Shown here: piece after piece, positions 17,001 through 24,649 of the stretch | Layout: each line of letters starts with the position of its first letter | How positions within the stretch are numbered: position 1 is the first letter of the stretch | Source of the DNA: Bifidobacterium pseudolongum subsp. pseudolongum DSM 20099 | GTDB taxonomy: Bacteria > Actinomycetota > Actinomycetes > Actinomycetales > Bifidobacteriaceae | Assembly: GCF_000771225.1 (NCBI RefSeq) | Contig: NZ_JDTZ01000008.1 | Coordinates: forward strand, 1 to 64,000 | Direction: 5' to 3' | DNA: 64,000 nucleotides | Position numbers and translations under genes: made by a program | The notes under the pieces: model-generated | What the model was told of the DNA's origin: nothing | Database searches by the model: none | Seen by the model: the letters and a program-made list of their open reading frames with translations, nothing else

Positions 17001-18726
17001 TGAGGAACGTGCCGCCCTGCACCACGACCGTGCTGCCGAGCTCGCCCGAATCGCGCAGTTTGATGACCTTGTACAGTGCGTTGCGCACGACGGAATAGCA
17101 CAGGCCGGCGGCGATGTCTTCGATGCTCGCGCCTTCTTTCTGCGCCTGCTTGACGCTCGAGTTCATGAACACGGTGCATCGCGAGCCCAAATCCACAGGA
17201 TGCTCGGAATTCAGGGCGGCCTGCGTGAACTCCTCGATCGTGAGCCCCATTGAGCGTGCGAAGGTCTGCAGGAAGGAGCCGCACCCCGACGAGCAGGCCT
17301 CGTTGACGGCGATCGAGTCAATCACGCCGTCGGTGACCGCCAGATACTTCATGTCCTGGCCGCCAATGTCGATGACGGCGGTGACGCCCGGGCTCACCAT
17401 TTCGGCACCACGGTAGTGAGCCATCGTCTCAACCACACCCTCGTCGAGATGGAGACCGGTCGTGATCAGACCCTCGCCATAGCCGGTAGCGCAGGAACGT
17501 GCGATCCAGGCATCGCTCGGCAATTCGGACTGGATGCGTTTGACGATCTCGATCGCCGCAGTCAACGGGCTGCCATCGTTCGTCGCATACGACGACCACA
17601 CGATCTCGCGGTCATCGTTGACCAAGGTCGCCTTGATCGTCGTGGAACCGGCGTCGATGCCCAGGAAGTGCGGGCCACGGGCTCCCTCGAGCGTGCCCAC
17701 ATGCACATGCTCACGGTGATGACGCGCATTGAACGCGTCACGGTCGGCCGCGGTGTCGAACAGCGGCGGCATCGTGGCCGTGTTCGACGGCAGGTTCTTC
17801 AGATCCTCCAATGCATTGATAATGTCGTCGAGCGACCGTGCCGGGTACTCGTCGGCATGTTCGATCTGGCCGGGCTCGCCAACGGCGAGCGCCGCACCGT
17901 AGGCGACATACAGGTGCGCGTCGGTTGGGGTGATGAACTCGTCCACCTTGCCATCGAGTGCACGGCGGAACGCCTCCCGCAGCTCACTCATGAAGAACAG
18001 CGGGCCTCCCAGGAACACAACGGTGCCGTGAATGGGACGGCCCGAAGCCAGGCCGGCAATCGTCTGCGTGGCCACGGCGGTGAAGATCGACGCGGCAAGA
18101 TCGGGCTTGGCAGCACCGTCGTTGATGAGCGGCTGCAGGTCCGTCTTTGCGAACACACCACAACGCGATGCGATTGGGTACAGCGTCTGGTAATACTTCG
18201 CCATCTCGTTGAGACCGGCGGCATCGGTGTCGAGCAGCGTCGACATCTGGTCGATGAACGCGCCGGTGCCACCCGCACACGAGCCGTTCATGCGCTGTTC
18301 GGGGGTCGGCTTCAGGTACGTGATCTTCGCGTCCTCGCCACCGAGTTCGATGATCACATCCGCCTGCGGGATCGCCTCGTCGATTGCGCGCGTCTCCGCG
18401 ATCACCTCCTGCACGAACGGCACATGCACGGCATCGGCGAGCGCCAAACCGCCCGAACCGGTGATGGCTAGGCGCACGGGCTCATCTGCGCGACCCAGTT
18501 CGGCGAGATGGGCACGGATGTCACGCAACAATCCCTCCATCGTCGCGCGCACGTTCGCATGATGACGACGGTAATCTGCGAACAGGGTGGCATCGAGGGA
18601 GTCGGAATCGTCTAGCACGACCGCCTTGACCGTGGTCGAGCCGATGTCCAGACCTATGCGCAGCGGGCGTGGTTCGGTGTTGAGGGTCTGAGAGATCGAC
18701 GAAGGTTCTTGCACCAGAGAAGCCAT
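14050..18726 (-). CDS. Giant acyl-CoA dehydratase activase / HgdC-HgdB-like fusion protein
   Basis: A protein of about 1558 residues built from several parts of the 2-hydroxyacyl-CoA dehydratase activator system. Two ASKHA-fold ATPase domains come first: GLDIGSTTVKAV near residue 25 with GSCAGGTGAF, and GIDAGSTTIKAT near 365 with VIDIGGQDMKY and ACSSGCGSFLQ. A cysteine-rich segment follows (CKLCQNHCKLT ... CERGG), then a DUF2229-like region and a C-terminal part resembling the dehydratase or benzoyl-CoA reductase subunit. ATG 18726 is preferred because GAGG precedes it at a good distance; an ATG at 18810 would add 28 residues. Such proteins are known in anaerobes, but their substrate is generally unknown. 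No dehydratase operon surrounds it. Confidence 0.85.
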   Translation of the reverse strand: MASLVQEPSSISQTLNTEPRPLRIGLDIGSTTVKAVVLDDSDSLDATLFADYRRHHANVRATMEGLLRDIRAHLAELGRADEPVRLAITGSGGLALADAVHVPFVQEVIAETRAIDEAIPQADVIIELGGEDAKITYLKPTPEQRMNGSCAGGTGAFIDQMSTLLDTDAAGLNEMAKYYQTLYPIASRCGVFAKTDLQPLINDGAAKPDLAASIFTAVATQTIAGLASGRPIHGTVVFLGGPLFFMSELREAFRRALDGKVDEFITPTDAHLYVAYGAALAVGEPGQIEHADEYPARSLDDIINALEDLKNLPSNTATMPPLFDTAADRDAFNARHHREHVHVGTLEGARGPHFLGIDAGSTTIKATLVNDDREIVWSSYATNDGSPLTAAIEIVKRIQSELPSDAWIARSCATGYGEGLITTGLHLDEGVVETMAHYRGAEMVSPGVTAVIDIGGQDMKYLAVTDGVIDSIAVNEACSSGCGSFLQTFARSMGLTIEEFTQAALNSEHPVDLGSRCTVFMNSSVKQAQKEGASIEDIAAGLCYSVVRNALYKVIKLRDSGELGSTVVVQGGTFLNDAVLRAFELLTEREVTRPNIAGLMGAYGAALTARMHYDDIADDTDGDTDAAGVHVARIDGVDHTVSSILHGTALDELSMTTERDVCKLCQNHCKLTITTFHDGSRYVTGNRCERGGDAKRKRSDRPNLYDFKYKRAFAYRRLTDKKATRGEIGIPRVLNMYENYPFWFTLLTSLGFKVVISGRSNHELFETGIESIASENICYPAKLVHGHIKWLLNKGIRTIFYPCVSFEDNLVPESDNHYNCPVVANYPVVIGANMPELRADGIRFMRPYFNLSKHSLMVDRIVEEFAWAGVTREEAEAAVAAAYAEDTVFKHDVQQEGVRALAYMKEHNCRGIVLAGRPYHVDPEVNHGIPETICSLGMVVLSEDSVSWLDPNDVPALTAYLAEDETDPAAHTSEGFRHVNDRKLTTMPLRVMNQWAYHARLYRAAQFVASWPGLELVQLNSFGCGLDAVTTDQVSEILADKADVYTMLKIDEVSNLGAAKIRLRSLKAAVEERERNAQRAATPAASAGTFRHTGTAAPTPGRQILLDAVMGRQAGGAQQNRQSATMSAYANRVPFGKDMRRDYTIVAPQMSPIHFRLVEAAIRASGYKFDVLEHASKTDVETGLKYVNNDACYPAIMTVGQLVEAIKSGRYDPDSTALAISQTGGMCRATNYFALIRKALVDAGYPQIPVIAISTQGFVDNPGFTPTVPLLHRAAKSLIIGDLLMKCLYRVRPYEANPGSANRLYERWNVIVRETLLNHGMSKTAKMLYGRAYWPYAKLVAKIVESFDALPLRDVERKVRVGVVGEILVKYQPDANNHVVEVIESQDCEAVVPGIIDFMTMRPYINDWNEHNLGTGRNKALYTAFKGVIHTYMKPVNDALESSGGKFEKDLPMDQLVAKAQTVTSIGVQAGEGWLLTGEIVELIESGCPNIICAQPFACLPNHVTGRGMFGKIRRLYPQANIVSIDYDPGASEANQLNRIKLMIAAAKKNAAAGRSSV

Positions 18727-18873
18727 CATTACCTCGTGTTTCGTGCGGTATTCAAGTTTGGTTGGCATGCCGGAAGCGGGAGCCCTGTTTTCTCGCGTGC
18801 TGGCAGCCATAATCTCACTATTCTACCGAATCGTCCCTACCGATAGTCACGACATTCGGCATGGTTTGTCGGT

Positions 18874-18902
18874 TTTCCACACCGTGTGTGCAGGTGTGGA
18901 AA
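18874..18902. promoter_or_regulatory. Inverted repeat with two DnaA-box-like arms
   Basis: TTTCCACACC and GGTGTGGAAA form a perfect 10-bp inverted repeat with a 9-base loop, midway between the divergent activase and TMEM175 genes. TTTTCCACA at 18873-18881 fits the DnaA box TTWTNCACA, and the opposite arm fits at 8 of 9 positions. It could be an operator, a DnaA site or a simple transcript hairpin. Confidence 0.45.
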
Positions 18903-19002
18903 TCTGCGTGGAAATAAGCAGTGAGAATAGTCAGGAGCGGGCCGCGGGAGGATAGGCTAAGATGGAGAGATGATAGGTAGTCGCAGGGTCTGAGAGTGTG
19001 CG

Positions 19003-19734
19003 ATGAGCAAGGAACGAGTAGTGGCGTTCACCGATGCGGTGCTGGCCATCATCATGACGATTCTCGTGTTGGATTTGGATAAACCGGATCCGCTGACGTG
19101 GTCGGGATTCGGGAAGTTGTGGCCGCAGTTTCTGGCCTACGCGTTCTCGTTCTTCTGGCTGGGATCGATGTGGGTGCACCTGCACATCGAATGGAGCGGC
19201 GTTAAGCTCGTCGACCAGCCGGTGTTGTGGACGAGCATCACACTATTGTTCTTCTGCTCGCTCATCCCGTATTCGACGAGCTTGGTGGCTGGCAATTTCT
19301 ATAGCAGCACCGCGCAAGCGTTCTACGGCATCGACGTCATCGTGCTCACGATCACGAACATCGCGTTGAGCTGGCGTCTGGAGCGGGCGAATCTCAAGGT
19401 AATCAGCAAGGATTACGCGGCGTTGATGAAAGTACGCCTCAATGTGTTGTCCTGGGACCTCGCAATCAAGATCGTGGGCATAATGATCACACTGACCATT
19501 TGGCCGCCGGCCATGCTGGTGTTCACACTGGCCGCCGCCATGTTCCTATTCCTCAAAAGCACCTCGGCCGAGCGCCGCATGCAGGTGAAAATCAAGAAGG
19601 ACGCGCTGGCGAACAACGGCATGGCCACGCCAGACGACGTCGCCGCCGTAGGGGGTTCAGCGGAAGAGTATTTGGCCGCCATAGAAGCTGCGAAGCAAGC
19701 CGCAAAGGAAGCCGACGAAGGAGACAAGCAATGA
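19003..19734 (+). CDS. TMEM175-family (DUF1211) membrane protein, putative potassium channel
   Basis: The 243-residue protein opens with RVVAFTDAVLAIIMTILVLD, the RxxxFSD signature helix that lines the pore of TMEM175 channels, with Thr instead of Ser. About six hydrophobic segments follow to about residue 190, then a charged Ala/Glu/Lys cytoplasmic tail. Prokaryotic TMEM175 proteins are tetrameric potassium leak channels. The stop overlaps the next gene by the ATGA sequence, so the two are co-translated. Confidence 0.8.
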   Translation: MSKERVVAFTDAVLAIIMTILVLDLDKPDPLTWSGFGKLWPQFLAYAFSFFWLGSMWVHLHIEWSGVKLVDQPVLWTSITLLFFCSLIPYSTSLVAGNFYSSTAQAFYGIDVIVLTITNIALSWRLERANLKVISKDYAALMKVRLNVLSWDLAIKIVGIMITLTIWPPAMLVFTLAAAMFLFLKSTSAERRMQVKIKKDALANNGMATPDDVAAVGGSAEEYLAAIEAAKQAAKEADEGDKQ

Positions 19735-20132
19735 ACACCGCATTGATCACGGCCTCCATCTTCGCTATGCTGGCGGGCCTGCTGCATGTCTACATCTTCG
19801 TGATGGAATCGTTCCTGTGGACGTCACGCAGCACCCGAGAGACCTTCTCGATGGGTGCCGACGAAGCTGAACAGACCAAGGAAATGGCTTTCAACCAAGG
19901 CTTCTACAACCTGTTTCTGGCCATCATGTCCATTGGCGGCGCCATCGTCCTATGGTGCGGCGTGACCGTGGTAGGCGTGACACTCATGACCGCCGGCTCC
20001 GCCTCGATGTTCTGCGCCGCGCTCGTGCTGCTGTGCACCGCGCCAGACAAGCATTCGGCTGCCATCAAGCAAATCTTCTTCCCCGCCCTCACGCTCATCG
20101 CCTTGCTCGTGGCCCTCATCCTGTTCGCGTGA
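19731..20132 (+). CDS. DUF1304 family membrane protein
   Basis: A 133-residue protein with four predicted membrane helices. The segments LLHVYIFVMESFLW (near residue 17) and AFNQGFYNLFLA (near 53) are typical of DUF1304. Its biochemical role is not known. The ATG at 19731 overlaps the stop of the TMEM175-type gene, indicating an operon of two membrane proteins. Confidence 0.8.
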   Translation: MNTALITASIFAMLAGLLHVYIFVMESFLWTSRSTRETFSMGADEAEQTKEMAFNQGFYNLFLAIMSIGGAIVLWCGVTVVGVTLMTAGSASMFCAALVLLCTAPDKHSAAIKQIFFPALTLIALLVALILFA

Positions 20133-20220
20133 GTCTCCCACACTCGTTGCGGCGTAGGAATCTGCACATCTGATTATAGGTAAGATGATTGCAGATTCTT
20201 CGACTGAAACGAGGTGCACG

Positions 20221-21093
20221 ATGAGCGATTCCAACGTCGAGCGACCGACGCAGCGGATTGACATGCCCACCACGCAGATTCCAATGCAGCAGGGGTATGC
20301 GCCGCCGAGTTATCAGGCGCCCTCCTATCAGCAGGCGAATTATCAACCAGAGAGCGGGGATGGAGGCAAGCGTAGGAGGAGGTGGCCTGTAGTCGTGGCA
20401 ATCATCACCGTGGTGGCGATCGTGGGCGGCGTGGGCGGCGTGGTCGGCGGCATCATCTACAAGAACAAGCATGACGAGGCGTATGCGCGCTGCCAGACGG
20501 CGGTCAGCGAGTTCAGCGAGGCACGCAAGGCGCTGCTTGACACGACGAGCGATTCGCCGGCGTTGCAGAAGCTGGTGCGTAATGCGCTCGGCGTCGACAA
20601 GATTCTCGACGCGGCAGCCGATGCGGCGAGCGCGGCGGAGGGCACCGTGGCACAGCAGGGGTGTGCGGCGAACGCGACGATCATACAGCTCAATCTCGTG
20701 GCGAACACGCTGAACAGTGCAACCGAATCATTGCGCAAATCGACCGCGCAGATCGTGCGCGGTGCCTCTGCAGACACAGATAACACTGGCGACGAGTCGG
20801 AATCTGCGGCGTCTTCCGATACCGAGGACGTCGCGCAGGCCAAGAGGAATCTGCAGGAGGCCATAGACCAGGGGCGCGCGCTGCTCGACACGCTCAAGCA
20901 GCGGTATGCGGATTCCGCGGTCGGTAGGCAGCTCACCGCAGGATTCGAAGCGGCGCTCGACCTCGCCCAGGAGAAATTCGACGAGTCGGGCATCAAGGAT
21001 TCTCGCTATTACAAGGCGGCGCAGGCCACGCTCGACGAGGCGACGAACGCGGTGAACGCGTGGATTGACCGGCAGGCGCAGAAAGCGGACTAG
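20221..21093 (+). CDS. Hypothetical membrane-anchored protein with Gln/Tyr/Pro-rich N-terminus
   Basis: I do not recognise a family. From ATG 20221 (preceded by GAGG) there are 290 residues. A cytoplasmic head rich in Gln, Tyr and Pro (residues about 1-50) and a basic stretch GKRRRRW lead into one hydrophobic Val/Gly/Ile helix (about residues 55-80). The remaining 210 residues are mostly helical and Ala-rich, presumably outside the cell, with two cysteines and an acidic Asp/Ser/Glu linker near the middle. An in-frame ATG at 20185 is less likely. It is convergent with nrdG, whose stop overlaps its end. Confidence 0.75.
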   Translation: MSDSNVERPTQRIDMPTTQIPMQQGYAPPSYQAPSYQQANYQPESGDGGKRRRRWPVVVAIITVVAIVGGVGGVVGGIIYKNKHDEAYARCQTAVSEFSEARKALLDTTSDSPALQKLVRNALGVDKILDAAADAASAAEGTVAQQGCAANATIIQLNLVANTLNSATESLRKSTAQIVRGASADTDNTGDESESAASSDTEDVAQAKRNLQEAIDQGRALLDTLKQRYADSAVGRQLTAGFEAALDLAQEKFDESGIKDSRYYKAAQATLDEATNAVNAWIDRQAQKAD

Positions 21094-21791
21094 CTGGCGT
21101 CGCCTTCGCCGGCGGCACGCTCCTTGCCGTAGATTTCGGGAATGAAACGCTCCTGGTCGTGCAGTTTCGCCCACACCACCGGCTTGCCCTGCCTGAACGA
21201 CTCCTGCACGTCGAGAATGCGCTGGTTGCGCGAACCGCGGAACTGCAGCAGTGAATCGTGCAACGTCTTGATATAGCGGCCGTCAACGAGAATGTCGATT
21301 TCATGAAGCAGGTCGAGCTTGTCTTGCGTCTCGCCGTCGCGCATGAGCTCCTCCCATGTGTAGCCGGTCCAGCACCAGATGTCTTTCGTATGGCCGAAAC
21401 GCTCGCGGATCTTGCGCGCGAGCGGCAGCAGCACACCGGTGTTGAGCAGCGGTTCGCCACCAAGGAACGTGATGCCCTGCACGAAGCTCTGCGCAAGGTC
21501 GTCCATGATCTGCGCCTCGAGCCTTTCGTTGTATTCATGCCCCGCCTGGAAATCCCAGATCGATGAGTTGTAGCAGCCTTCGCAGTGGAACGGGCAGCCC
21601 GAGACATACAACGAACAGCGAATGCCCTCGCCGTCGGTCATGAGGAACCGCTTGTAGTCGGCGATCATGTTGTGGCTCATCGCATTCGTCCACTGCCCCG
21701 CGCGCGGGTTGTTCGTCAACGGGCTTGGGACCGACGGCCCCCGGTATTCCTTGGTCTTGACAAAATCGTGGCGTGTGCCTGCCTGTACCAT
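21090..21791 (-). CDS. nrdG: Anaerobic ribonucleotide reductase activating protein
   Basis: A radical-SAM activase that makes the glycyl radical in NrdD. It has 233 residues. The cluster-binding motif is Cys66-x3-Cys70-x2-Cys73 (SGCPFHCEGCYN), preceded by RCSLYVSG. TFLGGEPL is the usual GGE motif of radical-SAM enzymes. ATG 21791 follows AGGA at a normal distance. The N-terminus is about 35 residues longer than the E. coli protein. It lies 108 bp downstream of nrdD, with a strong hairpin between. Confidence 0.95.
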   Translation of the reverse strand: MVQAGTRHDFVKTKEYRGPSVPSPLTNNPRAGQWTNAMSHNMIADYKRFLMTDGEGIRCSLYVSGCPFHCEGCYNSSIWDFQAGHEYNERLEAQIMDDLAQSFVQGITFLGGEPLLNTGVLLPLARKIRERFGHTKDIWCWTGYTWEELMRDGETQDKLDLLHEIDILVDGRYIKTLHDSLLQFRGSRNQRILDVQESFRQGKPVVWAKLHDQERFIPEIYGKERAAGEGDAS

Positions 21792-21831
21792 GCGTTCCTG
21801 CTCTTTCTACCCGATCTGCATCCATCATGAC

Positions 21832-21875
21832 GCAGGGCGGCGCATCCCGCGTTTACCGCGGATGCGCCGCCCTGC
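21832..21875 (-). terminator. Strong hairpin between nrdD and nrdG
   Basis: Arms of 20 and 19 bases (GCAGGGCGGCGCATCC... pairing with ...GGATGCGCCGCCCTGC) form an almost perfect stem with one bulged base and a short loop. There is no T-run on the minus strand after it. It may be an attenuator, an RNA-processing or mRNA-stabilising structure, or a weak terminator that lowers nrdG relative to nrdD. Confidence 0.6.
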
Positions 21876-21899
21876 CGGTCGCGCTATGCGCTGCGTGTA

Positions 21900-24293
21900 T
21901 TACTTGGTCTCCTCGAACCATTCGCGCGTTTCGCCGTTGTCGAGCGTGACGCGGCCCGTCTCGCCGGCCATGTGCTTGACGCGGTGGGCGATCTCCTCAT
22001 GGCGGCCGTGCACCATCGGGCGCTGCACCGGGTTGCCCAGATAGCCGCATGTGCGCTTCGTCACGTTGCACTTGTCCGGGTCGGAATTGCCGCACTCAGG
22101 GCACTTGAAGCCCTCTTCGGTCGGCTCGAAGTCGCCTTCGAAGCCGCATTCGAAGCAGTGGTCGATCGGCGTGTTCGTGCCGAGGTAGCCGATGCCGATG
22201 TTGTACGCGTAATCCCACACGGCTTCGAGCGCCTTCGGGTTGGCCTGCAGGCATGGGAACTCGCAGTAGTTGATGAAGCCGCCCGAAGCGTAGTACGGGA
22301 AGTCCTTCTCGTAGTCGAGCTTCTCCATCGGCGTGGGCTGCAGCCACACCGGGTAGTGGAACGAGTTCGTGTAGAAGTCGTGGTCGGTCACGCCTTCGAC
22401 CTCGCCGAACTTATCGCGGTCCATGCGGTTGAAGCGGTCGGTGAGCGATTCGGCCGGCGTGGAGTACACCGAATAGTGGTAGCCTTCGGCGGCGGACCAG
22501 TCCTTGCACAGCTGGTTCATGCGGCGCACAATCTCGAGCGCGAACTCCTTGCCCTGCGGATCCCAGCCGTGGTCGCGCATCCAGTTCTTGCCGTAGAAGA
22601 CGGCGGTCGCCTCATACAGGCCGATGTAACCGAGTGACACGGTGGCGCGCTCGTTGCGGAACAGCTGGTCCACATTGTCGTTCGCGTCGAGACGGCCGAA
22701 CGCGCCGTAGCGGAAGAGCGTCGGCGCATTGACCGGCGTGGCCTGCTTGCAGCGCATGATGCGGAACTGCAGCGCCTGGTGCGCGGTCTCCATGCGTTCG
22801 TCGAACAAGCGCCAGAAGCGGTCCACATCGCCGTGCGATTCGAGCGCGATGCGCGGCACGTTAACCGTGACGACACCGAGGTTCATGCGGCCGTCTTCCA
22901 CATCTTCACCGGTCTTCGGATCGATCCAGCCCTGCAGGAACGAGCGGCAGCCCATCGGCGCCTTGAACGAGCCGGTGATCTTCACGATGTTGTCGTAGAA
23001 CACCACGTCCGGGTACATGCGCTTCGTCGAGCATTCGAGCGCAAGCTGCTTCAAGTCGTAGTTCGGGTCGCCCTCGTCGGCGTTGATGCCGTGCTTGATT
23101 GTGAACACGAGCTTGGGGAAAATCGCCGTGTGGCGGTCCTTGCCCAGGCCACGGATGCGGTTGAGCAGGATCGCGCGCTGGATCTCGCGGGCGAACCAGC
23201 TCGTGCCGAGGCCGAAGCCGACGGTGACGAACGGCGTCTGGCCGTTCGAGACGCGGTTCGAGTTGATCTGGTATTCCATCGTCTGCATCGCGTCGTAGAT
23301 GGCCTTGCGCGTCATGATCTTCGCATAGACCTCACGCAGCTGGTCGAGTTCGGGCAGGTCCTTGTCGAACGCCTCGTCCATCGGCAGCGGCTCGCGGTTC
23401 TCGAAATGCAGCCAGCGCGGCTCCTGCGCCTTGAGGCCGCGCACCATGTCTTCGGCCACGGCGATCGGCGTGGAATCGGGAATCATGGCGCGGGCCATGT
23501 CCATGTTCTTCGCATAGTCGCGCTTGGCGTAGTCCTCGAGCATCTCGTCGGCGCGGTTGACGGTCTGGCCGCCGTACTGCGCGCCGGCGATGTCCTTGAT
23601 GATCTGCGTGATCTGCGTGGCGGCGGTGCCGATGGACTTCGGCGAATCCATCATCGCGTTGCCGAGTGCGAAGCCATGGCGCAGCATGTCGCCGAAATCA
23701 GGCAGCGAACAGTTGTTCATCGATGTGAACGGCGAATAGTCGGCGTCATGGAAGTGGATGTCGCCCTTCATGTGCGCGTTCGCGACCGCGTCGGGCAGCA
23801 TGGAGAACGCGGACGCCTTGGAGACGGCGCCGGCGAGCAGGTCGCGCTGCGTGGCGTAGACGTTCGAGTCCTTGTTCGCGTTTTCGCGCACAAGCGATTC
23901 GTCACGGTTGACGAGGCGCTTGACGGCCTCGTTGATGTCGGTGGCCTTGGCGCGTTCGATGTCTTTGTTCAGACGGTAATTGGTGTAGGTGCGCGCCACT
24001 TCGTACAGGTGGTCCTCGATGAGCGCGTGCTCCACGAGGTTCTGGATGTCTTCAATCTTGGCGGGACCGTTGTAACGTTCCTTGATTTCGCCTTCCACCT
24101 GGCTGGCCAGGTCACGGATCATGCGCTCCTCTTCGGGCCCGACTTCTTTGTCTAGGTCTGCGAATGCGGACTTGACGGCCTCGACGATGTTGATGGGGTC
24201 GAAATCCACGATGCGACCATCGCGCTTCTCGACCAACACCGTGGCCGCGTTCCTTGTCTGTGTCCGCGGGGCGTCCATGATCTGAGCTTCCAT
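21900..24293 (-). CDS. nrdD: Anaerobic (class III) ribonucleoside-triphosphate reductase
   Basis: Makes deoxynucleotides without oxygen using a glycyl radical. The start at 24293 (MEAQIMDAP) follows AGGA at about seven bases and gives 797 residues. The N-terminal ATP-cone (VEKRDGRIVDFDPINIVEAV...) spans about residues 15-105. Near the C-terminus are a zinc-binding CFECG...CPECG pair and the glycyl-radical site in KRTCGYLGN. nrdG follows and NrdR-like boxes lie upstream. This is the only ribonucleotide reductase in the window and fits an obligate anaerobe. Confidence 0.96.
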   Translation of the reverse strand: MEAQIMDAPRTQTRNAATVLVEKRDGRIVDFDPINIVEAVKSAFADLDKEVGPEEERMIRDLASQVEGEIKERYNGPAKIEDIQNLVEHALIEDHLYEVARTYTNYRLNKDIERAKATDINEAVKRLVNRDESLVRENANKDSNVYATQRDLLAGAVSKASAFSMLPDAVANAHMKGDIHFHDADYSPFTSMNNCSLPDFGDMLRHGFALGNAMMDSPKSIGTAATQITQIIKDIAGAQYGGQTVNRADEMLEDYAKRDYAKNMDMARAMIPDSTPIAVAEDMVRGLKAQEPRWLHFENREPLPMDEAFDKDLPELDQLREVYAKIMTRKAIYDAMQTMEYQINSNRVSNGQTPFVTVGFGLGTSWFAREIQRAILLNRIRGLGKDRHTAIFPKLVFTIKHGINADEGDPNYDLKQLALECSTKRMYPDVVFYDNIVKITGSFKAPMGCRSFLQGWIDPKTGEDVEDGRMNLGVVTVNVPRIALESHGDVDRFWRLFDERMETAHQALQFRIMRCKQATPVNAPTLFRYGAFGRLDANDNVDQLFRNERATVSLGYIGLYEATAVFYGKNWMRDHGWDPQGKEFALEIVRRMNQLCKDWSAAEGYHYSVYSTPAESLTDRFNRMDRDKFGEVEGVTDHDFYTNSFHYPVWLQPTPMEKLDYEKDFPYYASGGFINYCEFPCLQANPKALEAVWDYAYNIGIGYLGTNTPIDHCFECGFEGDFEPTEEGFKCPECGNSDPDKCNVTKRTCGYLGNPVQRPMVHGRHEEIAHRVKHMAGETGRVTLDNGETREWFEETK

Positions 24294-24649
24294 TCGCTTT
24301 CCTGTTCTCGAGGGACCGGTGCCACCGGCCGTGTTGTCGAAGCGCCCGCAGCAGTGGGGCGCCGTACTTGCCTGACAGAACTGTACGCCAAAGTCACCCC
24401 CCATATCTAGTACAACTCGCCGTCGAGTGACCTATATCTTGGGGTTTTTGTTGAAATTCCGCCACAAATTACATGCGTGTGATACTCGTCACGACCCGCC
24501 GTGTTCGCCGTGCGGAAATCCGCGCAGACCTATGGTATCGGAGCGCCCGGCCGAGGCGTGCGCAAGAGTGTTCGCCGGCCGGGAAAACCAACCGACACGC
24601 CGCATCACACGCCTTGACGATGTCCGTTCGCTGATGGAATCTAGTCAGT
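24294..24649. other. Divergent control region between nrdD and xseA
   Basis: These 356 bp contain no gene I can support. The nrdD ribosome-binding site lies at the left end and the xseA start at the right. The recognised content is the NrdR-box pair at 24398-24444. Upstream of xseA is an AT-rich stretch (24445-24475). No clear terminator is expected because the genes diverge. Confidence 0.5.
24398..24444. promoter_or_regulatory. Pair of NrdR-box-like operators
   Basis: CCATATCTAG at 24401-24410 and CTATATCTTG at 24432-24441 match the NrdR core CwAtATaTwG at 8 and 9 of 10 positions. The cores are 31 bp apart, three helical turns, the usual arrangement for NrdR, the ATP/dATP-sensing repressor of ribonucleotide reductase genes. 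They lie about 110-150 bp upstream of the nrdD start. Confidence 0.75.
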
